DNA of 64,000 nt from Mesorhizobium sp. WSM2240 (GCF_040438645.1 NZ_CP159253.1:2480001-2544000); one strand, 5' to 3'; numbered from the stretch's first letter, positions 51,508 to 60,976 are shown. Notes: generated by a model not told the origin, from the letters alone. Translations and numbers: made by a program.

Positions 51508-52347
51508 TTGCCGGAAGCACAGGAAAAACGGGTAGGGAAGCCCGCGCCGATGGACCGCCTCTGGGCGGAGGACGACTCGCGCGGCCTGACGGAGCCGGCG
51601 CTGCTCATCGACGTGGCCGGCTTTGAAGGTCCGCTCGACCTTCTCCTGCACCTTGCGCGCAACCAGAAGGTCGACCTCGCCCGCATTTCGATCCTCGCGC
51701 TGGCCGAGCAGTATCTGAAATTCATCGACAGCGCCCGCGCCATCCGGCTCGAACTCGCTGCCGACTATCTCGTAATGGCGGCGTGGCTGGCCTACCTGAA
51801 ATCCAAGCTGCTTATCCCGAAGCAGCCGGGCGACGACGGCGAAAGCGGCGAGGAATTGGCCGCCGTGCTGCAGTTCCGCCTGAAGCGGCTGGAGGCCATG
51901 CGCGACGCCGCGGCTCGCCTCGTCAACCGCAACCGGCTCGGCCGCGACGTCTTCGCCCGCGGCATGCCCGAGATGGTCATCGTCGAGAAGCGCAACGAAT
52001 ATTCGGCCTCGCTCTACGACCTCTTGACCGCCTATGCGGTGCAGCGCCAGCGCCAGGCCATCACCAATGTGCGCATCGCGCGGCGCGGCGTCTGGTCGCT
52101 CAAGGAGGCGCGGGACATCCTCATCCGCCTGATCGGCGAATTCCGCGACTGGACCGCGCTCGACCAGTTCCTGACCGAATATCTCGCCAGCGCCGAGGAG
52201 CGCTCCACCGCTATCGCCAGTTCCTTTGCCGCCACGCTCGAACTGGTGCGCGAGGGCGCGATCGAGATGCGCCAGCAGGAGGCGTTCGCACCGCTCTACC
52301 TGCGCAACCGCCAAAATGCCGTAAAAGCAGCCGAGGCAGCGTCATGA
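51508..52347 (+). CDS. scpA: Segregation and condensation protein A (kleisin)
   Basis: 279 residues from TTG 51508 with AGGGA about 12 bases upstream; ATG 51550 is the alternative. The core LLIDVAGFEGPLDLLLHLARNQKVDLARISILALAEQYL and VMAAWLAYLKSKLLIPK is the N-terminal SMC-binding part, and VRILRGVWSLKEAR-like RRGVWSLKEARDILIRLIGEF leads to the C-terminal winged helix. ScpA bridges SMC heads and, with ScpB, forms the condensin that compacts the origin region. It is ATGA-coupled to scpB. Confidence 0.93.
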   Translation: MPEAQEKRVGKPAPMDRLWAEDDSRGLTEPALLIDVAGFEGPLDLLLHLARNQKVDLARISILALAEQYLKFIDSARAIRLELAADYLVMAAWLAYLKSKLLIPKQPGDDGESGEELAAVLQFRLKRLEAMRDAAARLVNRNRLGRDVFARGMPEMVIVEKRNEYSASLYDLLTAYAVQRQRQAITNVRIARRGVWSLKEARDILIRLIGEFRDWTALDQFLTEYLASAEERSTAIASSFAATLELVREGAIEMRQQEAFAPLYLRNRQNAVKAAEAAS

Positions 52348-53069
52348 CCGACAGCGCAAACGCAACGGTGCTCCCGTTCCTTTCGGGCGAGGCCGACATG
52401 AACCCAGCCGAGCGCCTGCACCTTGCCGAAGCCGTCCGCATGGCCGAGGCGATCGTCTTCGCCAGCGCCGAGCCGGTCAGCGAAAAGCAGCTCACCGCCC
52501 GGCTGCCCGAGGGCGTCAACATCGCCGCCGCCATGGCCGAGCTGCAGCAGATCTATCAGCGCCGCGGCGTCAATCTTGTGCGCGTCGGCGACGCCTGGGC
52601 GTTCCGCACCGCCGGCGACCTCGCCTTCCTGATGAGCCGCGACGCCGTCCAGCAGAAAAAGCTGTCGCGCGCAGCCCTTGAAGTGCTGGCGATCATCGCC
52701 TATCACCAGCCGGTCACACGCGCCGAGATCGAGGATATCCGTGGCGTCGAAACCTCCAAGGGCACGCTCGACACGCTGCTCGAAACCGAGTGGGTGAGGA
52801 TGCGCGGCCGGCGGCGCACGCCGGGCCGCCCCGTCACCTACGGCACGACCGAAAAATTTCTCGACCATTTCGCGCTGGAGGAAATTCGCGACCTGCCCGG
52901 AATGGACGAGCTGAAAGGGGCGGGGCTGTTGTCCTCGCGCATGCCGTCGAACTTTTCCGTTCCGCAGCCGCCCTCCGATCCCGACCTTTTGACCGAGGAC
53001 GAGGATCCGCTGACCGACATCGACCTCGAGGAGCTCGGCCTGCTGACGCCCCGCGTCACGGATGATTGA
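52344..53069 (+). CDS. scpB: Segregation and condensation protein B
   Basis: 241 residues. Two winged helices: LAEAVRMAEAIVFASAEPVSEKQLTARLPEG, and SRAALEVLAIIAYHQPVTRAEIEDIRGVETSKGTLDTLLE, followed by the VRMRGRRRTPGRPVTYGTTEKFLDHF motif typical of ScpB. The C-terminus is acidic (DPDLLTEDEDPLTDIDLEELG). It dimerises on ScpA within the SMC complex. Its end overlaps one possible start of the ABC gene. Confidence 0.95.
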   Translation: MTDSANATVLPFLSGEADMNPAERLHLAEAVRMAEAIVFASAEPVSEKQLTARLPEGVNIAAAMAELQQIYQRRGVNLVRVGDAWAFRTAGDLAFLMSRDAVQQKKLSRAALEVLAIIAYHQPVTRAEIEDIRGVETSKGTLDTLLETEWVRMRGRRRTPGRPVTYGTTEKFLDHFALEEIRDLPGMDELKGAGLLSSRMPSNFSVPQPPSDPDLLTEDEDPLTDIDLEELGLLTPRVTDD

Positions 53070-53127
53070 TCGCAAGGCGGGCGCTTCCGCGGCTATATCT
53101 CGCGCCGGAATGGCGGGAGTCTCTCGT

Positions 53128-54234
53128 TTGAACGCACAGGATCTGCACCAGCACGGCCGCGTCCCCGCCGGCGTCACTTTCGCCGCGCGGCTCGCCTTCG
53201 AGAACATCAGCCATTCCTTCGGACCTGGCGCCGAGACGCTGCGTGGCGTGACGCTTTCGGCCGAGCCGGGCGAGGTGCTCTGCCTGCTCGGCCCCTCCGG
53301 CTCCGGCAAGACCACGCTTCTGCGGATCGCCGCTGGTATAGAGAGCCAGACCTCAGGCCGCGTGCTCCTCAACGACCGTGAGATCGCCGGGCCGTCCGTC
53401 TTCCTGCCGCCGGAAAAGCGCTCGATCGGCCTGGTCTTCCAGGATTTCGCGCTGTTTCCGCACATGACCATCCTCGACAATGTCCGCTTCGGCCTGACCG
53501 CGCTTTCGGGCGAGGAGGCGCGAAAGGAGGCGCTGATCGCGCTGTCGCGCGTCGGGCTGGAGGATCATGCCGGCTCCTATCCGCATGTTCTGTCAGGCGG
53601 CGAGCAGCAGCGCGTGGCGCTCGCCAGGGCTCTGGCGCCGCGCCCGGCGGTGCTTCTCATGGACGAGCCGTTCTCGGGTCTGGACTCCCGGCTGAAAGAC
53701 TCGGTCCGCGCCGAAACGCTGGCCATCCTGCGCGAAAGCCGGGCCACCGCGATCGTCGTCACCCACGACGCCGAGGAGGCGATGCGCATGGCAGACCGCA
53801 TCGCCCTCCTCAGGGATGGCAGGCTGGTGCAGGCGGGCCGCGCCGAAGACCTCTACCTCAACCCGGAAAACCTCTTCGTCGCCGGTTTCTTTTCCGAGCT
53901 CAATCTGTTCGAGGGACGGGTTAAGGGCGGCGCGGTCGAAACCTCGCTCGGGCGCGTCGACGCTGCCGGCTTTTCCGAGGGCGACGATCTGACCATCGCG
54001 GTGCGCATGACCGGCTTCGACGTCAGCGAAACCGCGGGCGACATCCAGGCGCGCATCCTCTCGCGCCGCTATCTCGGCGTCGTGGAATTGCTGGAACTTG
54101 CCGTTCCCGGCGCGGAGAATCCGGTCAGGGCAAGGGTACGCTGCGGCGCTTTGTCCGCCAAGGCGAAGGATATTTGGCTTTCAACCAGGAAGTCTGACGT
54201 ACTTCTGTTTGAAACACAGCGTGAAAACGCATAG
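53128..54234 (+). CDS. ABC transporter ATPase, FbpC/PotA type, without permease
   Basis: 368 residues from TTG 53128, which GGGAG precedes by 9 bases; ATG 53062 and 53110 are in-frame alternatives. Walker [15 protein letters not shown]-loop [12 protein letters not shown], signature [15 protein letters not shown], Walker [14 protein letters not shown] and the H-switch [15 protein letters not shown] are complete. A C-terminal TOBE-like domain ([14 protein letters not shown] ... [16 protein letters not shown]) fits iron, thiosulfate or spermidine importers. No permease or binding protein lies nearby, so the partner must be elsewhere. Its place between scpB and tatA is unexpected. Confidence 0.88.
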   Translation: MNAQDLHQHGRVPAGVTFAARLAFENISHSFGPGAETLRGVTLSAEPGEVLCLLGPSGSGKTTLLRIAAGIESQTSGRVLLNDREIAGPSVFLPPEKRSIGLVFQDFALFPHMTILDNVRFGLTALSGEEARKEALIALSRVGLEDHAGSYPHVLSGGEQQRVALARALAPRPAVLLMDEPFSGLDSRLKDSVRAETLAILRESRATAIVVTHDAEEAMRMADRIALLRDGRLVQAGRAEDLYLNPENLFVAGFFSELNLFEGRVKGGAVETSLGRVDAAGFSEGDDLTIAVRMTGFDVSETAGDIQARILSRRYLGVVELLELAVPGAENPVRARVRCGALSAKAKDIWLSTRKSDVLLFETQRENA

Positions 54235-54269
54235 ATCAGTCTCAGGAAATCGTTCGAGAGAGAGTTATC

Positions 54270-54500
54270 ATGGGTTCCTTTTCAATCTGGCACTGGCTCA
54301 TCGTGCTTGTGGTGGTGTTGCTGCTGTTCGGCCGCGGCAAGATCCCCGAGCTGATGGGCGACATGGCCAAAGGCATCAAGAGCTTCAAGAAGGGCATGTC
54401 CGACGAGGACGAAGGCGCCAAGACCGCCGACGGCAAGACCGTCGAGCACCGCCCTGACGAGACAGTCCAGGCGCCTAGAGAAAAGGCCAGCAAGAGCTGA
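54270..54500 (+). CDS. tatA: Twin-arginine translocase subunit TatA
   Basis: 76 residues. One N-terminal membrane helix ([38 protein letters not shown]) is followed by the amphipathic helix and a charged tail. TatA oligomerises to let folded proteins carrying RR signal peptides cross the inner membrane. GAGAGAG precedes the ATG. It leads tatB by 44 bases and probably forms one operon with tatBC. Confidence 0.95.
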   Translation: MGSFSIWHWLIVLVVVLLLFGRGKIPELMGDMAKGIKSFKKGMSDEDEGAKTADGKTVEHRPDETVQAPREKASKS

Positions 54501-54544
54501 GCCTTAGCGCCTCGTCTTAATCTCCGCTGGTCGGATGAATAGCC

Positions 54545-55204
54545 ATGTTTGATATCGGCTGGACCGAGATGCTCGTGATCGCGATCGTCCTGATCGTGAT
54601 CGTCGGCCCGAAGGATTTGCCGCGCATGCTGCGCACCTTCGGCAAGACGACCGCGAAACTGCGTTCGATGGCCGGGGATTTCCAGAAGCAGTTCAACGAA
54701 GCGCTGAAGGAGGCGGAGCTCGACGACGTCAGGAAGTCGGTCGATACGCTCCGCGGCATGAACCCGGCGGCCGAGATCAAGAAGCAGCTGAACCCGTTCG
54801 AGAAGGCGGCGGCCGATGTGCGCGCCGGCCTCGACGCGGCGATGAAGCCCGCGCCCTCGAAGGCTGCCGAGCCCGCCGCGGAGGCTGTCCAGGCCGCTCA
54901 ACCCGCAGCAGAAGCAGCTCATGCGGCCGAGCCGTTGAAGGCGGGGGCTACCAGCATTCCGGGCGTCGCCGGCCCTGAAGCCATGCCGACCTCGAAGCCG
55001 GTCTTTCCGGCAATGTCGGAGCCCGCGCCCGTAGCGGCGGCAGCGCCTGAACCGGGCAAGACCCCGGCAAAGCCTGCGAAGGCGGCCAAACCCGCATCGA
55101 AGCCGGTCGAGCCTAAGGCGGCTGCAAAACCAGCCCAGCCAAAAACCGCGCCGGCCAAGCCGGCGGCGGATAAGAAGAAGAAATCCGCAGGGACCGCCTC
55201 GTGA
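54545..55204 (+). CDS. tatB: Twin-arginine translocase subunit TatB
   Basis: 219 residues. The N-terminal membrane helix (FDIGWTEMLVIAIVLIVIVGPKDLPRMLRTFGKTTAKLRSM) contains the Glu and the G-P hinge typical of TatB. A long Ala/Pro/Lys-rich C-terminus, longer than in enterobacteria, ends KPAADKKKKSAGTAS. TatB with TatC binds the RR signal peptide. The stop overlaps the tatC GTG start, so they are coupled. Confidence 0.93.
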   Translation: MFDIGWTEMLVIAIVLIVIVGPKDLPRMLRTFGKTTAKLRSMAGDFQKQFNEALKEAELDDVRKSVDTLRGMNPAAEIKKQLNPFEKAAADVRAGLDAAMKPAPSKAAEPAAEAVQAAQPAAEAAHAAEPLKAGATSIPGVAGPEAMPTSKPVFPAMSEPAPVAAAAPEPGKTPAKPAKAAKPASKPVEPKAAAKPAQPKTAPAKPAADKKKKSAGTAS

Positions 55205-56049
55205 GCGCACCGGAAGACGACGAGATCGAAAAGTCATCGGCGCCGCTGATGGATCACCTGATCGAGCTGCGCTCGCGCCTGATGTGGGCGATCGGCGGCT
55301 TTTTCATCGCATTCCTGGTCTGCTTCTTCTTCGCCAAGGAACTGTTCAACCTGCTCGTCATCCCGTTCAAATGGGCGGTAGCGTGGGCGGGCATAGGCGA
55401 TGGCCAGGTCGAGCTCATCTACACCGCGCCGCAGGAATTCTTCTTCACCCAGATCAAGCTCGCAATGTTCGGTGGCATGGTGCTGGCGTTTCCGCTGATC
55501 GCCGCGCAGATCTACAAATTCGTCGCGCCCGGCCTCTATAAAAACGAGCGCGGCGCCTTCCTGCCGTTCCTGATCGCGTCGCCGGTCCTGTTCCTGATCG
55601 GCGCTGCGCTGGTCTATTTCTTCTTTACGCCGATGGTGATGTGGTTCTTCCTCGCCATGCAGCAAACCGGCGGCGAGGTGCAGATCTCGCTGCTGCCGAA
55701 AGTCTCGGAATATCTCAGCCTCATCATGACGCTGATCTTCTCATTCGGCCTGGTGTTTCAGCTGCCGGTGGTGACCACGCTCATGGCGCGTGTCGGACTC
55801 CTGACCTCGCAAGGGCTGGCCGACAAGCGTAAGTGGGCGATCGTCATCGCCTTCGTCGTTGCCGCCGTCCTCACGCCGCCCGATCCGGTCAGCCAGATCG
55901 GCCTCGCCCTCCCGACCATCCTTCTCTACGAAGTCTCCATCTGGATGGCCCGGATGGTCGAGCGCAAGCGCGAGCAGGAACGCGTCGCGCGCGAGAAGCA
56001 GGAAGCGGCCGAGGCCGCAAAGGAATCCTCGACGCAGGCTGCGTCGTAA
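55201..56049 (+). CDS. tatC: Twin-arginine translocase subunit TatC
   Basis: 282 residues from GTG 55201. Six membrane helices; the family signatures are APLMDHLIELRSRLMWAIGGFFIAF at the start, IYTAPQEFFFTQIKLAMFGGMVLAFPLIAAQIYKFVAPGLYKNER in the middle, and FVVAAVLTPPDPVSQIGLALPTILLYEVSIW at the end. The conserved Glu in the HLIELR segment helps read the twin arginines. The C-terminal tail (KREQERVAREKQEAAEAAKE) is helical and cytoplasmic. Confidence 0.96.
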   Translation: MSAPEDDEIEKSSAPLMDHLIELRSRLMWAIGGFFIAFLVCFFFAKELFNLLVIPFKWAVAWAGIGDGQVELIYTAPQEFFFTQIKLAMFGGMVLAFPLIAAQIYKFVAPGLYKNERGAFLPFLIASPVLFLIGAALVYFFFTPMVMWFFLAMQQTGGEVQISLLPKVSEYLSLIMTLIFSFGLVFQLPVVTTLMARVGLLTSQGLADKRKWAIVIAFVVAAVLTPPDPVSQIGLALPTILLYEVSIWMARMVERKREQERVAREKQEAAEAAKESSTQAAS

Positions 56050-56427
56050 GGCGTCGCCGCAGCTGATCCTCCCCGAATTTACGGGGAGGGGGACCACGCG
56101 AAGCGTGGCCGCGTTCCTCCTTCGTCATCCCGGCCAAGCGGCGAAGCCGCGCCGAACCGGGACCCATTGGCCAGATCATCGTCGAGGACGTCCCAGTCCT
56201 AGCCCTGGCGTACTGCACAGCCCGCGTCCTTCACGCCACCCGGCCACGCTGCTCAATAGGTCCCGGCTCGGCGCGGCTTCGCCGCTTGGCCCTCATCCGA
56301 CCTCGTTCCGCTCGGCCACCTTCTCCCACGAGGGGGAGAGGGAGAAACGCAGCGCCCGTCTTGCATCGGCGAAGGATGCGGTTTACCCCCTGCACCGGCC
56401 TTCCGCCGCCGTTTCGAATGGTGACTT
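56050..56427. other. 378-base intergenic region rich in palindromes
   Basis: No gene. It contains two adjacent hairpins at 56068-56089 (CCTCCCCG / CGGGGAGG) and 56094-56108 (CCACGC / GCGTGG), a long inverted repeat at 56132-56162 and 56261-56291, and the text CCCTCATCCGACC ... CTTCTCCCACGAGGGGGAGAGGG. This combination is characteristic of intergenic repetitive elements in Mesorhizobium-like genomes. It may end tatC transcription. The promoter of serS must be in the right part. Confidence 0.75.
56132..56291. repeat. 31-bp inverted repeat (RIME-like intergenic element)
   Basis: The 31-base arm at 56132-56162 (GGCCAAGCGGCGAAGCCGCG...) and the arm at 56261-56291 are reverse complements with one mismatch, 98 bases apart. 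Each arm also contains an internal GCGGCGAAGCCGC hairpin. The pattern resembles RIME-type or other miniature repeats that are common between rhizobial genes and have no coding capacity. Confidence 0.75.
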
Positions 56428-57909
56428 ATGCTCGACATCAAATGGATTCGCGAGAACCCGAAAACCCTGGTCCAGGCGCTGGAGAAGCGTTCTTGGTCCT
56501 CTGACGAGGCGCAGGAGACCGTCGACGACCTGATCCTCAAGGACGAGGCGCGGCGCGCCCATCTCGGCGAGTTGCAGGTCAAGCAGGAGCGCCGCAACGC
56601 CGCTTCGCGCGAGATCGGCAACGCCATGCGCGCCGGCGATTCGACGCTCGCCGAACAGCTCAAGGCCGAAGTCGCCGAGATCAAGAGCTTTATCCAGAAC
56701 GGCGAGGCGCGGGAGCGCGAGCTCGACAAGGAACTCAACGACGCGCTGGCGGTGATCCCGAACGTGCCGCTGGACGACGTGCCGGTCGGCGCCGACGAGC
56801 ACGCCAATGTCGAGAAGCGCTCATGGGGCAGGGAACTCATCGCCCAGCGGCAGCCAAGAATGCCGAACAAGCCCAAGGAGCATTTTGAACTCGGCGAAGC
56901 GCTGGGCCTGATGGATTTCGAGCGCGCCGCAAAGCTTTCGGGCAGCCGCTTCACCGTGCTGAAAGGCCAGCTTGCCCGGCTGGAACGCGCGCTCGGCCAG
57001 TTCATGCTCGACCTGCACACGACCGAGCACGGCTACACGGAGGTACAGCCGCCGCTGATGGTGCGGGATGAGGCGATGTACGGAACGGGGCAGCTGCCGA
57101 AGTTCAAGGAAGATTTGTTCCCAGCTCTGAAGCGCTATCCTGATCGAGAAAGATTCGTAGAAACTTATATTGAGAATAGCTTCAGCCAGATCGCAACGGT
57201 GATTGGGGATTATGATTTCAACGGAGATCCGGTTAAGCGGTTTCCCAAAATATATGAAGCGTTAGTAGCCAATGTCCGAGCTTTTCTTCCAGAGGATGAG
57301 CGCCTCTGGCTCATCCCCACCGCCGAAGTTCCGCTGACCAATCTCGTCCGCGAAGAGATCACGCCGGCGGAAAAACTGCCGCTCCGCATGACGGCGCTCA
57401 CACCGTGCTTCCGCTCGGAAGCAGGCTCGGCCGGGCGCGACACGCGCGGCATGCTTCGCCAGCACCAGTTCTACAAGGTCGAGCTGGTGTCGATCACCGA
57501 CGCCGAATCCTCGATCGCCGAGCATGAGCGCATGACCGAATGCGCCGAGGAAGTGCTGAAGCGGCTGGAACTGCCGTTCCGCACCATGACGCTCTCAACC
57601 GGCGACATGGGCTTTGGCGCACGCAAGACCTACGACATCGAGGTGTGGCTGCCCGGCCAGAACGCCTATCGCGAGATCTCGTCCTGCTCGGTCTGCGGCG
57701 ATTTCCAGGCCCGCCGTATGGAGGCCCGTTATAAGGCCCCCGGCGAGAAGCAGACCCGCTTCGTCCACACGCTGAATGGCTCGGGCGTCGCCGTCGGCCG
57801 CGCGCTGATCGCGGTCATGGAAAATTACCAGAACGAGGACGGCAGCGTAACGATTCCTGAAGTGCTGCGCCCCTATATGGGCGGGCTCGAAAAGATCGAA
57901 CGGGCCTGA
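56428..57909 (+). CDS. serS: Seryl-tRNA synthetase with a central insertion
   Basis: 493 residues; other bacterial enzymes are about 430. The N-terminal coiled coil ([22 protein letters not shown] ...) binds the long arm of tRNA-Ser. Motif 2 ([24 protein letters not shown]) and motif 3 ([20 protein letters not shown]) of the class II core are intact. The extra length lies at residues about 232-291, between FKEDLFPAL and [12 protein letters not shown], where family members usually have only a few residues. Flanking sequence is standard, so the enzyme is probably still active. It also charges selenocysteine tRNA in species that have one. Confidence 0.92.
   Translation: MLDIKWIRENPKTLVQALEKRSWSSDEAQETVDDLILKDEARRAHLGELQVKQERRNAASREIGNAMRAGDSTLAEQLKAEVAEIKSFIQNGEARERELDKELNDALAVIPNVPLDDVPVGADEHANVEKRSWGRELIAQRQPRMPNKPKEHFELGEALGLMDFERAAKLSGSRFTVLKGQLARLERALGQFMLDLHTTEHGYTEVQPPLMVRDEAMYGTGQLPKFKEDLFPALKRYPDRERFVETYIENSFSQIATVIGDYDFNGDPVKRFPKIYEALVANVRAFLPEDERLWLIPTAEVPLTNLVREEITPAEKLPLRMTALTPCFRSEAGSAGRDTRGMLRQHQFYKVELVSITDAESSIAEHERMTECAEEVLKRLELPFRTMTLSTGDMGFGARKTYDIEVWLPGQNAYREISSCSVCGDFQARRMEARYKAPGEKQTRFVHTLNGSGVAVGRALIAVMENYQNEDGSVTIPEVLRPYMGGLEKIERA
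57121..57300 (+). other. AT-richer in-frame insertion within serS
   Basis: About 60 codons. By hand count 57121-57300 has about 44% GC, against 63% in lines 57001-57060 and 57301-57360. Codons rare elsewhere in the window occur here (ATA, TTA, AGA, CGA, GTA). The peptide runs [32 protein letters not shown] and [19 protein letters not shown], looking globular rather than repetitive. No stop or frame change, so it is translated as part of SerRS. Confidence 0.7.
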
Positions 57910-57913
57910 GCCG

Positions 57914-58672
57914 ATGCGCATTCTCCTGACCAACGATGACGGCATCCATGCAGAAGGCCTCGCGGTCCTGGAACGGATCGCCCGCACGATCTCCGACGAT
58001 GTCTGGGTGGTCGCTCCGGAGACCGACCAGTCCGGCTTCGCGCACTCGCTGTCGCTGTCGGAGCCGCTCCGGATGCGCAAGATCGGCGACAAGCACTTTG
58101 CCGTGCGCGGCACGCCAACCGACTGCGTCATCATGGCGGTGCGCAAGATCATGCCGGAGCCGCCGGACCTCATCCTGTCCGGCGTCAATTCGGGCTCGAA
58201 CCTTGCCGACGACGTGACCTATTCCGGCACGGTCGCCGGCGCCATGGAAGGCACGCTGCTCGGCATCCGCTCGATGGCGATCAGCCAGGCCTACAAGGTT
58301 GTCGAAGAAGGGCGCGAGGTTCCGTGGGAAACGGCGGAGACGCTGGCCCCCGCGCTGCTCAGGAAGCTGCTCGCGGTCGACCTTCCGGCCGGCACCTTCC
58401 TCAACATTAACTTCCCCAACTGCCAGCCCGACGAAGTCGAGGCGACGCGCGTCACCAACCAGGGCAAGCTGGTCCACAGCCTGTGGATCGACCAGCGCGC
58501 CGACGGCCGCGGCATTCCTTATTACTGGCTGCGCTTCGGCCGCGAAGCGCCGGAATTGAGGGAAGGCGATGACCTGCACGCGGTGCTCAACAGATGCGTC
58601 TCGGTCACGCCGCTCAAGCTCGATCTGACCGCGTACGAAGTCCGCGACCAGTTGACGAAGGCGCTTGCATGA
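57914..58672 (+). CDS. surE: 5'/3'-nucleotidase SurE
   Basis: 252 residues. The metal-binding start [15 protein letters not shown] with Asp8-Asp9, the [22 protein letters not shown] loop, and [25 protein letters not shown] are all family signatures. SurE dephosphorylates nucleoside monophosphates and polyphosphate in stationary phase. It starts 4 bases after serS and is ATGA-coupled to the PCMT gene, the common surE-pcm pairing. Confidence 0.95.
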   Translation: MRILLTNDDGIHAEGLAVLERIARTISDDVWVVAPETDQSGFAHSLSLSEPLRMRKIGDKHFAVRGTPTDCVIMAVRKIMPEPPDLILSGVNSGSNLADDVTYSGTVAGAMEGTLLGIRSMAISQAYKVVEEGREVPWETAETLAPALLRKLLAVDLPAGTFLNINFPNCQPDEVEATRVTNQGKLVHSLWIDQRADGRGIPYYWLRFGREAPELREGDDLHAVLNRCVSVTPLKLDLTAYEVRDQLTKALA

Positions 58673-59322
58673 ACCCCGCGATGGACGAGCGCGAAGGTTT
58701 TGCCGCCTTCCTCCTCCGGCTGCGCGGACGCGGCATCGTCTCCAAGGACATGATCGCCGCGTTCGAGGCGACGCCGCGCCGCGGCTTCCTCTCCAGTCTG
58801 CACCACGACGTCGCCTGGTCCGACCGCATGCTGCCGATCGAATGCGGCGAGGCGATCGAGGGTGCGGATCTGCAGGCGGCGGTCATCGCGGCGCTGCAGA
58901 TCGAGCCGGGCAACCGGGTGCTGGAGATCGGCACCGGCTCGGGCTACACGGCGGCGGTCATGGCCAGGCTCGCCGGCCGCGTCATCACGCTCGACCGCTA
59001 CAAGACGCTGACCGAGCAGGCGCGCCAGCGCTTCGAGGCGCTCGGCATTTCCAATGCGCTCGCGCGCCAGGCTGACGGCGCCAACGGGCTGCCGGGCGAG
59101 GGGCCGTTCGACCGCATCGTGGTGTGGGCGGCGTTCGACAGCCTGCCCCGCACCTTCGTCGACCAACTGTCGAGCGGCGGCATCATGATCGCGCCAATTG
59201 GTCCGGAGGAGGGTGAACAGGCGCTGGCGAGATTGACCAAGATAGGGAGCCGTTTCGAGCGCGAGGACATCGGCACGGTCAGGCTGCAGCCGGTCGGGCG
59301 CGGCGTCGCCAAGATCATCTGA
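58669..59322 (+). CDS. pcm: Protein-L-isoaspartate O-methyltransferase
   Basis: 217 residues. SAM loop [61 protein letters not shown], and a short N-terminal substrate part ([28 protein letters not shown]). It methylates isoaspartyl residues in aged proteins so that they re-form normal aspartate. It is coupled to surE and followed by the LytM lipoprotein gene, the order seen beside rpoS/nlpD in other proteobacteria. In this gene the usual LPIGQ substrate motif reads [11 protein letters not shown]. Confidence 0.9.
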   Translation: MNPAMDEREGFAAFLLRLRGRGIVSKDMIAAFEATPRRGFLSSLHHDVAWSDRMLPIECGEAIEGADLQAAVIAALQIEPGNRVLEIGTGSGYTAAVMARLAGRVITLDRYKTLTEQARQRFEALGISNALARQADGANGLPGEGPFDRIVVWAAFDSLPRTFVDQLSSGGIMIAPIGPEEGEQALARLTKIGSRFEREDIGTVRLQPVGRGVAKII

Positions 59323-59449
59323 TCTGCCGCTGCGGCAGGATTTTTCGATTTCCTGCAATTAGATACGGATTTTATTCAAGCTTAACTGACCAGTAACATT
59401 AACGCGCTTTAATCCTGCCAGTCGGTAGTGAGTTGTGCGGGTTATTGCG

Positions 59450-60976
59450 ATGCGTTTCAGTGTTTTCGAGTCGAGCAAGCGCACTCTGGCGCGCAGTGCA
59501 GCCATCCTTCTGGTGGCGGGCATGGCGGCGGGGTGCAGCCAGCAGGTCTCGCGCTTTGGCGGCGGCGGCATCGACGACATCTTCACCGCCTCGACCCCCA
59601 ATCAGCGCCAGATCATCAAGCAGGATCAGCCGTTCCCCGGCGACGTCGAAATGGCAGCCGCGCCCGCCGCGGCTCCGGTCCAGTCCGGCTCTGTCACGCG
59701 CGGCAGCCTGACGCCGATCTCTTCGCAGCCGCTTCCTGCGCCGGTGGCGACCGCCCCGGCTCCCTCGGCAAAGCCGATCCGTACCGTTGCAGCCCCGGCA
59801 CCGACCGCCGCACCACTCGACCAGGCGCCAACCGGCGCGGTCGCCAAGGCCGAAGCCAAGACAAGCTCGGTCATGGCGAGCCTCGAAGGCGAGCCGGAAG
59901 GCTGGTCGCGCGCCGGCGGCACGCAGATCACCGCCAAGAACGGCGAGACGGTCTACAACCTCTCTCGCCGCTTCGGAGTCCCGGCCAACGTCGTCATGAA
60001 GGTCAACGGGCTGAACGAGCAGAGCGGGCTGCAGGCCGGGCAGAAGGTCATCATTCCGACCTATGTCTATTCGAGCAAGGCCCCGGTCTCGGCGCCCGAC
60101 AGCAATCCGAACGTCGCCGACGCCAAATCCTCCACCGGTACGAAATACGACATCCCGGCCAACAAGGTGCCGACGCCGACCGGCGCGCCGCAGGAAAAAC
60201 TCGTCGTATTGCCGACTACGCCGAAGGTGAAGGAAAGCGAGACCCCGTCGCAGGTTGCCGCATCCACCGGCGACAAGGCGAACGCGTCCGGCGCGTCCGG
60301 CACCTATACTGTCGCGGCCGGCGACACGCTCTCGCGCATCGCCAAGAAGACCGGCGTCGGCGTGACCGCGCTCAAGTCGGCCAACGGATTGCAGGACGGC
60401 CTGCTCCGCATCGGCCAGACGCTGACTATCCCGGCCGCCGGAGCAGTCGCAAGCGCAGCGCCCGCCGCTGTCGATAAGACGACGACGGCAACGGCAGGCC
60501 AGGTCAAGGAAGTGGTGCAAGTCCAGCCGGCAGCCTACACGCCGCCTAGGAAAACCGAGAAGTTGATCGAGCAGGCAGACCAGGAAGCGCCCGACGCCAC
60601 CGGCATCGGACGCATGCGCTGGCCAGTGCGCGGCCGCGTCATCTCGGGCTTCGGCAAGGGCGCGGGCAAAGCCAATGACGGCATCGACATCCAGGTTCCG
60701 GAGGGAACGCCGGTGAAGGCCGCCGAGAACGGCGTTGTCATTTATGCAGGCGATGGTCTCAAGGAGTTCGGCAACACCGTGCTCGTCCGCCACGAGGATG
60801 GCCTGGTAACCGTCTATGGCCACGCCAGCGAGCTGAAAGTCGCGCGTGGCGAAAAGGTCAAACGCGGCCAGGAAATCGCCCGCTCAGGCATGAGTGGTAC
60901 GACCGACGCGCCGAAGCTTCACTTCGAAGTTCGCAAGAACTCCGCACCGGTCGATCCGACGACCTTCCTGGAATAG
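59450..60976 (+). CDS. nlpD: LysM/LytM lipoprotein, NlpD-like, probably non-catalytic
   Basis: 508 residues. A signal peptide (SKRTLARSAAILLVAGMAAG-C) ends in a lipobox with Cys near residue 29. Two LysM domains (AKNGETVYNLSRRFGVPANVVMKVNGL; VAAGDTLSRIAKKTGVGVTALKSANGL) bind peptidoglycan. The C-terminal M23 domain (MRWPVRGRVISGFG, VYGHASELKV, KLHFEVRKNSAPVDP) lacks two zinc ligands: NDGIDI replaces the H..GID His, and KLH replaces HLH. Like E. coli NlpD/EnvC it is therefore likely an amidase activator in daughter-cell separation. ATG 59450 is preferred over GTG 59435. Confidence 0.88.
   Translation: MRFSVFESSKRTLARSAAILLVAGMAAGCSQQVSRFGGGGIDDIFTASTPNQRQIIKQDQPFPGDVEMAAAPAAAPVQSGSVTRGSLTPISSQPLPAPVATAPAPSAKPIRTVAAPAPTAAPLDQAPTGAVAKAEAKTSSVMASLEGEPEGWSRAGGTQITAKNGETVYNLSRRFGVPANVVMKVNGLNEQSGLQAGQKVIIPTYVYSSKAPVSAPDSNPNVADAKSSTGTKYDIPANKVPTPTGAPQEKLVVLPTTPKVKESETPSQVAASTGDKANASGASGTYTVAAGDTLSRIAKKTGVGVTALKSANGLQDGLLRIGQTLTIPAAGAVASAAPAAVDKTTTATAGQVKEVVQVQPAAYTPPRKTEKLIEQADQEAPDATGIGRMRWPVRGRVISGFGKGAGKANDGIDIQVPEGTPVKAAENGVVIYAGDGLKEFGNTVLVRHEDGLVTVYGHASELKVARGEKVKRGQEIARSGMSGTTDAPKLHFEVRKNSAPVDPTTFLE

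Noticed and set aside
59399..60823. 474-residue minus-strand reading frame
   Set aside because: Antisense of the LytM lipoprotein; Arg/Gly/Cys-rich repeats mirror its Ala/Pro codons.
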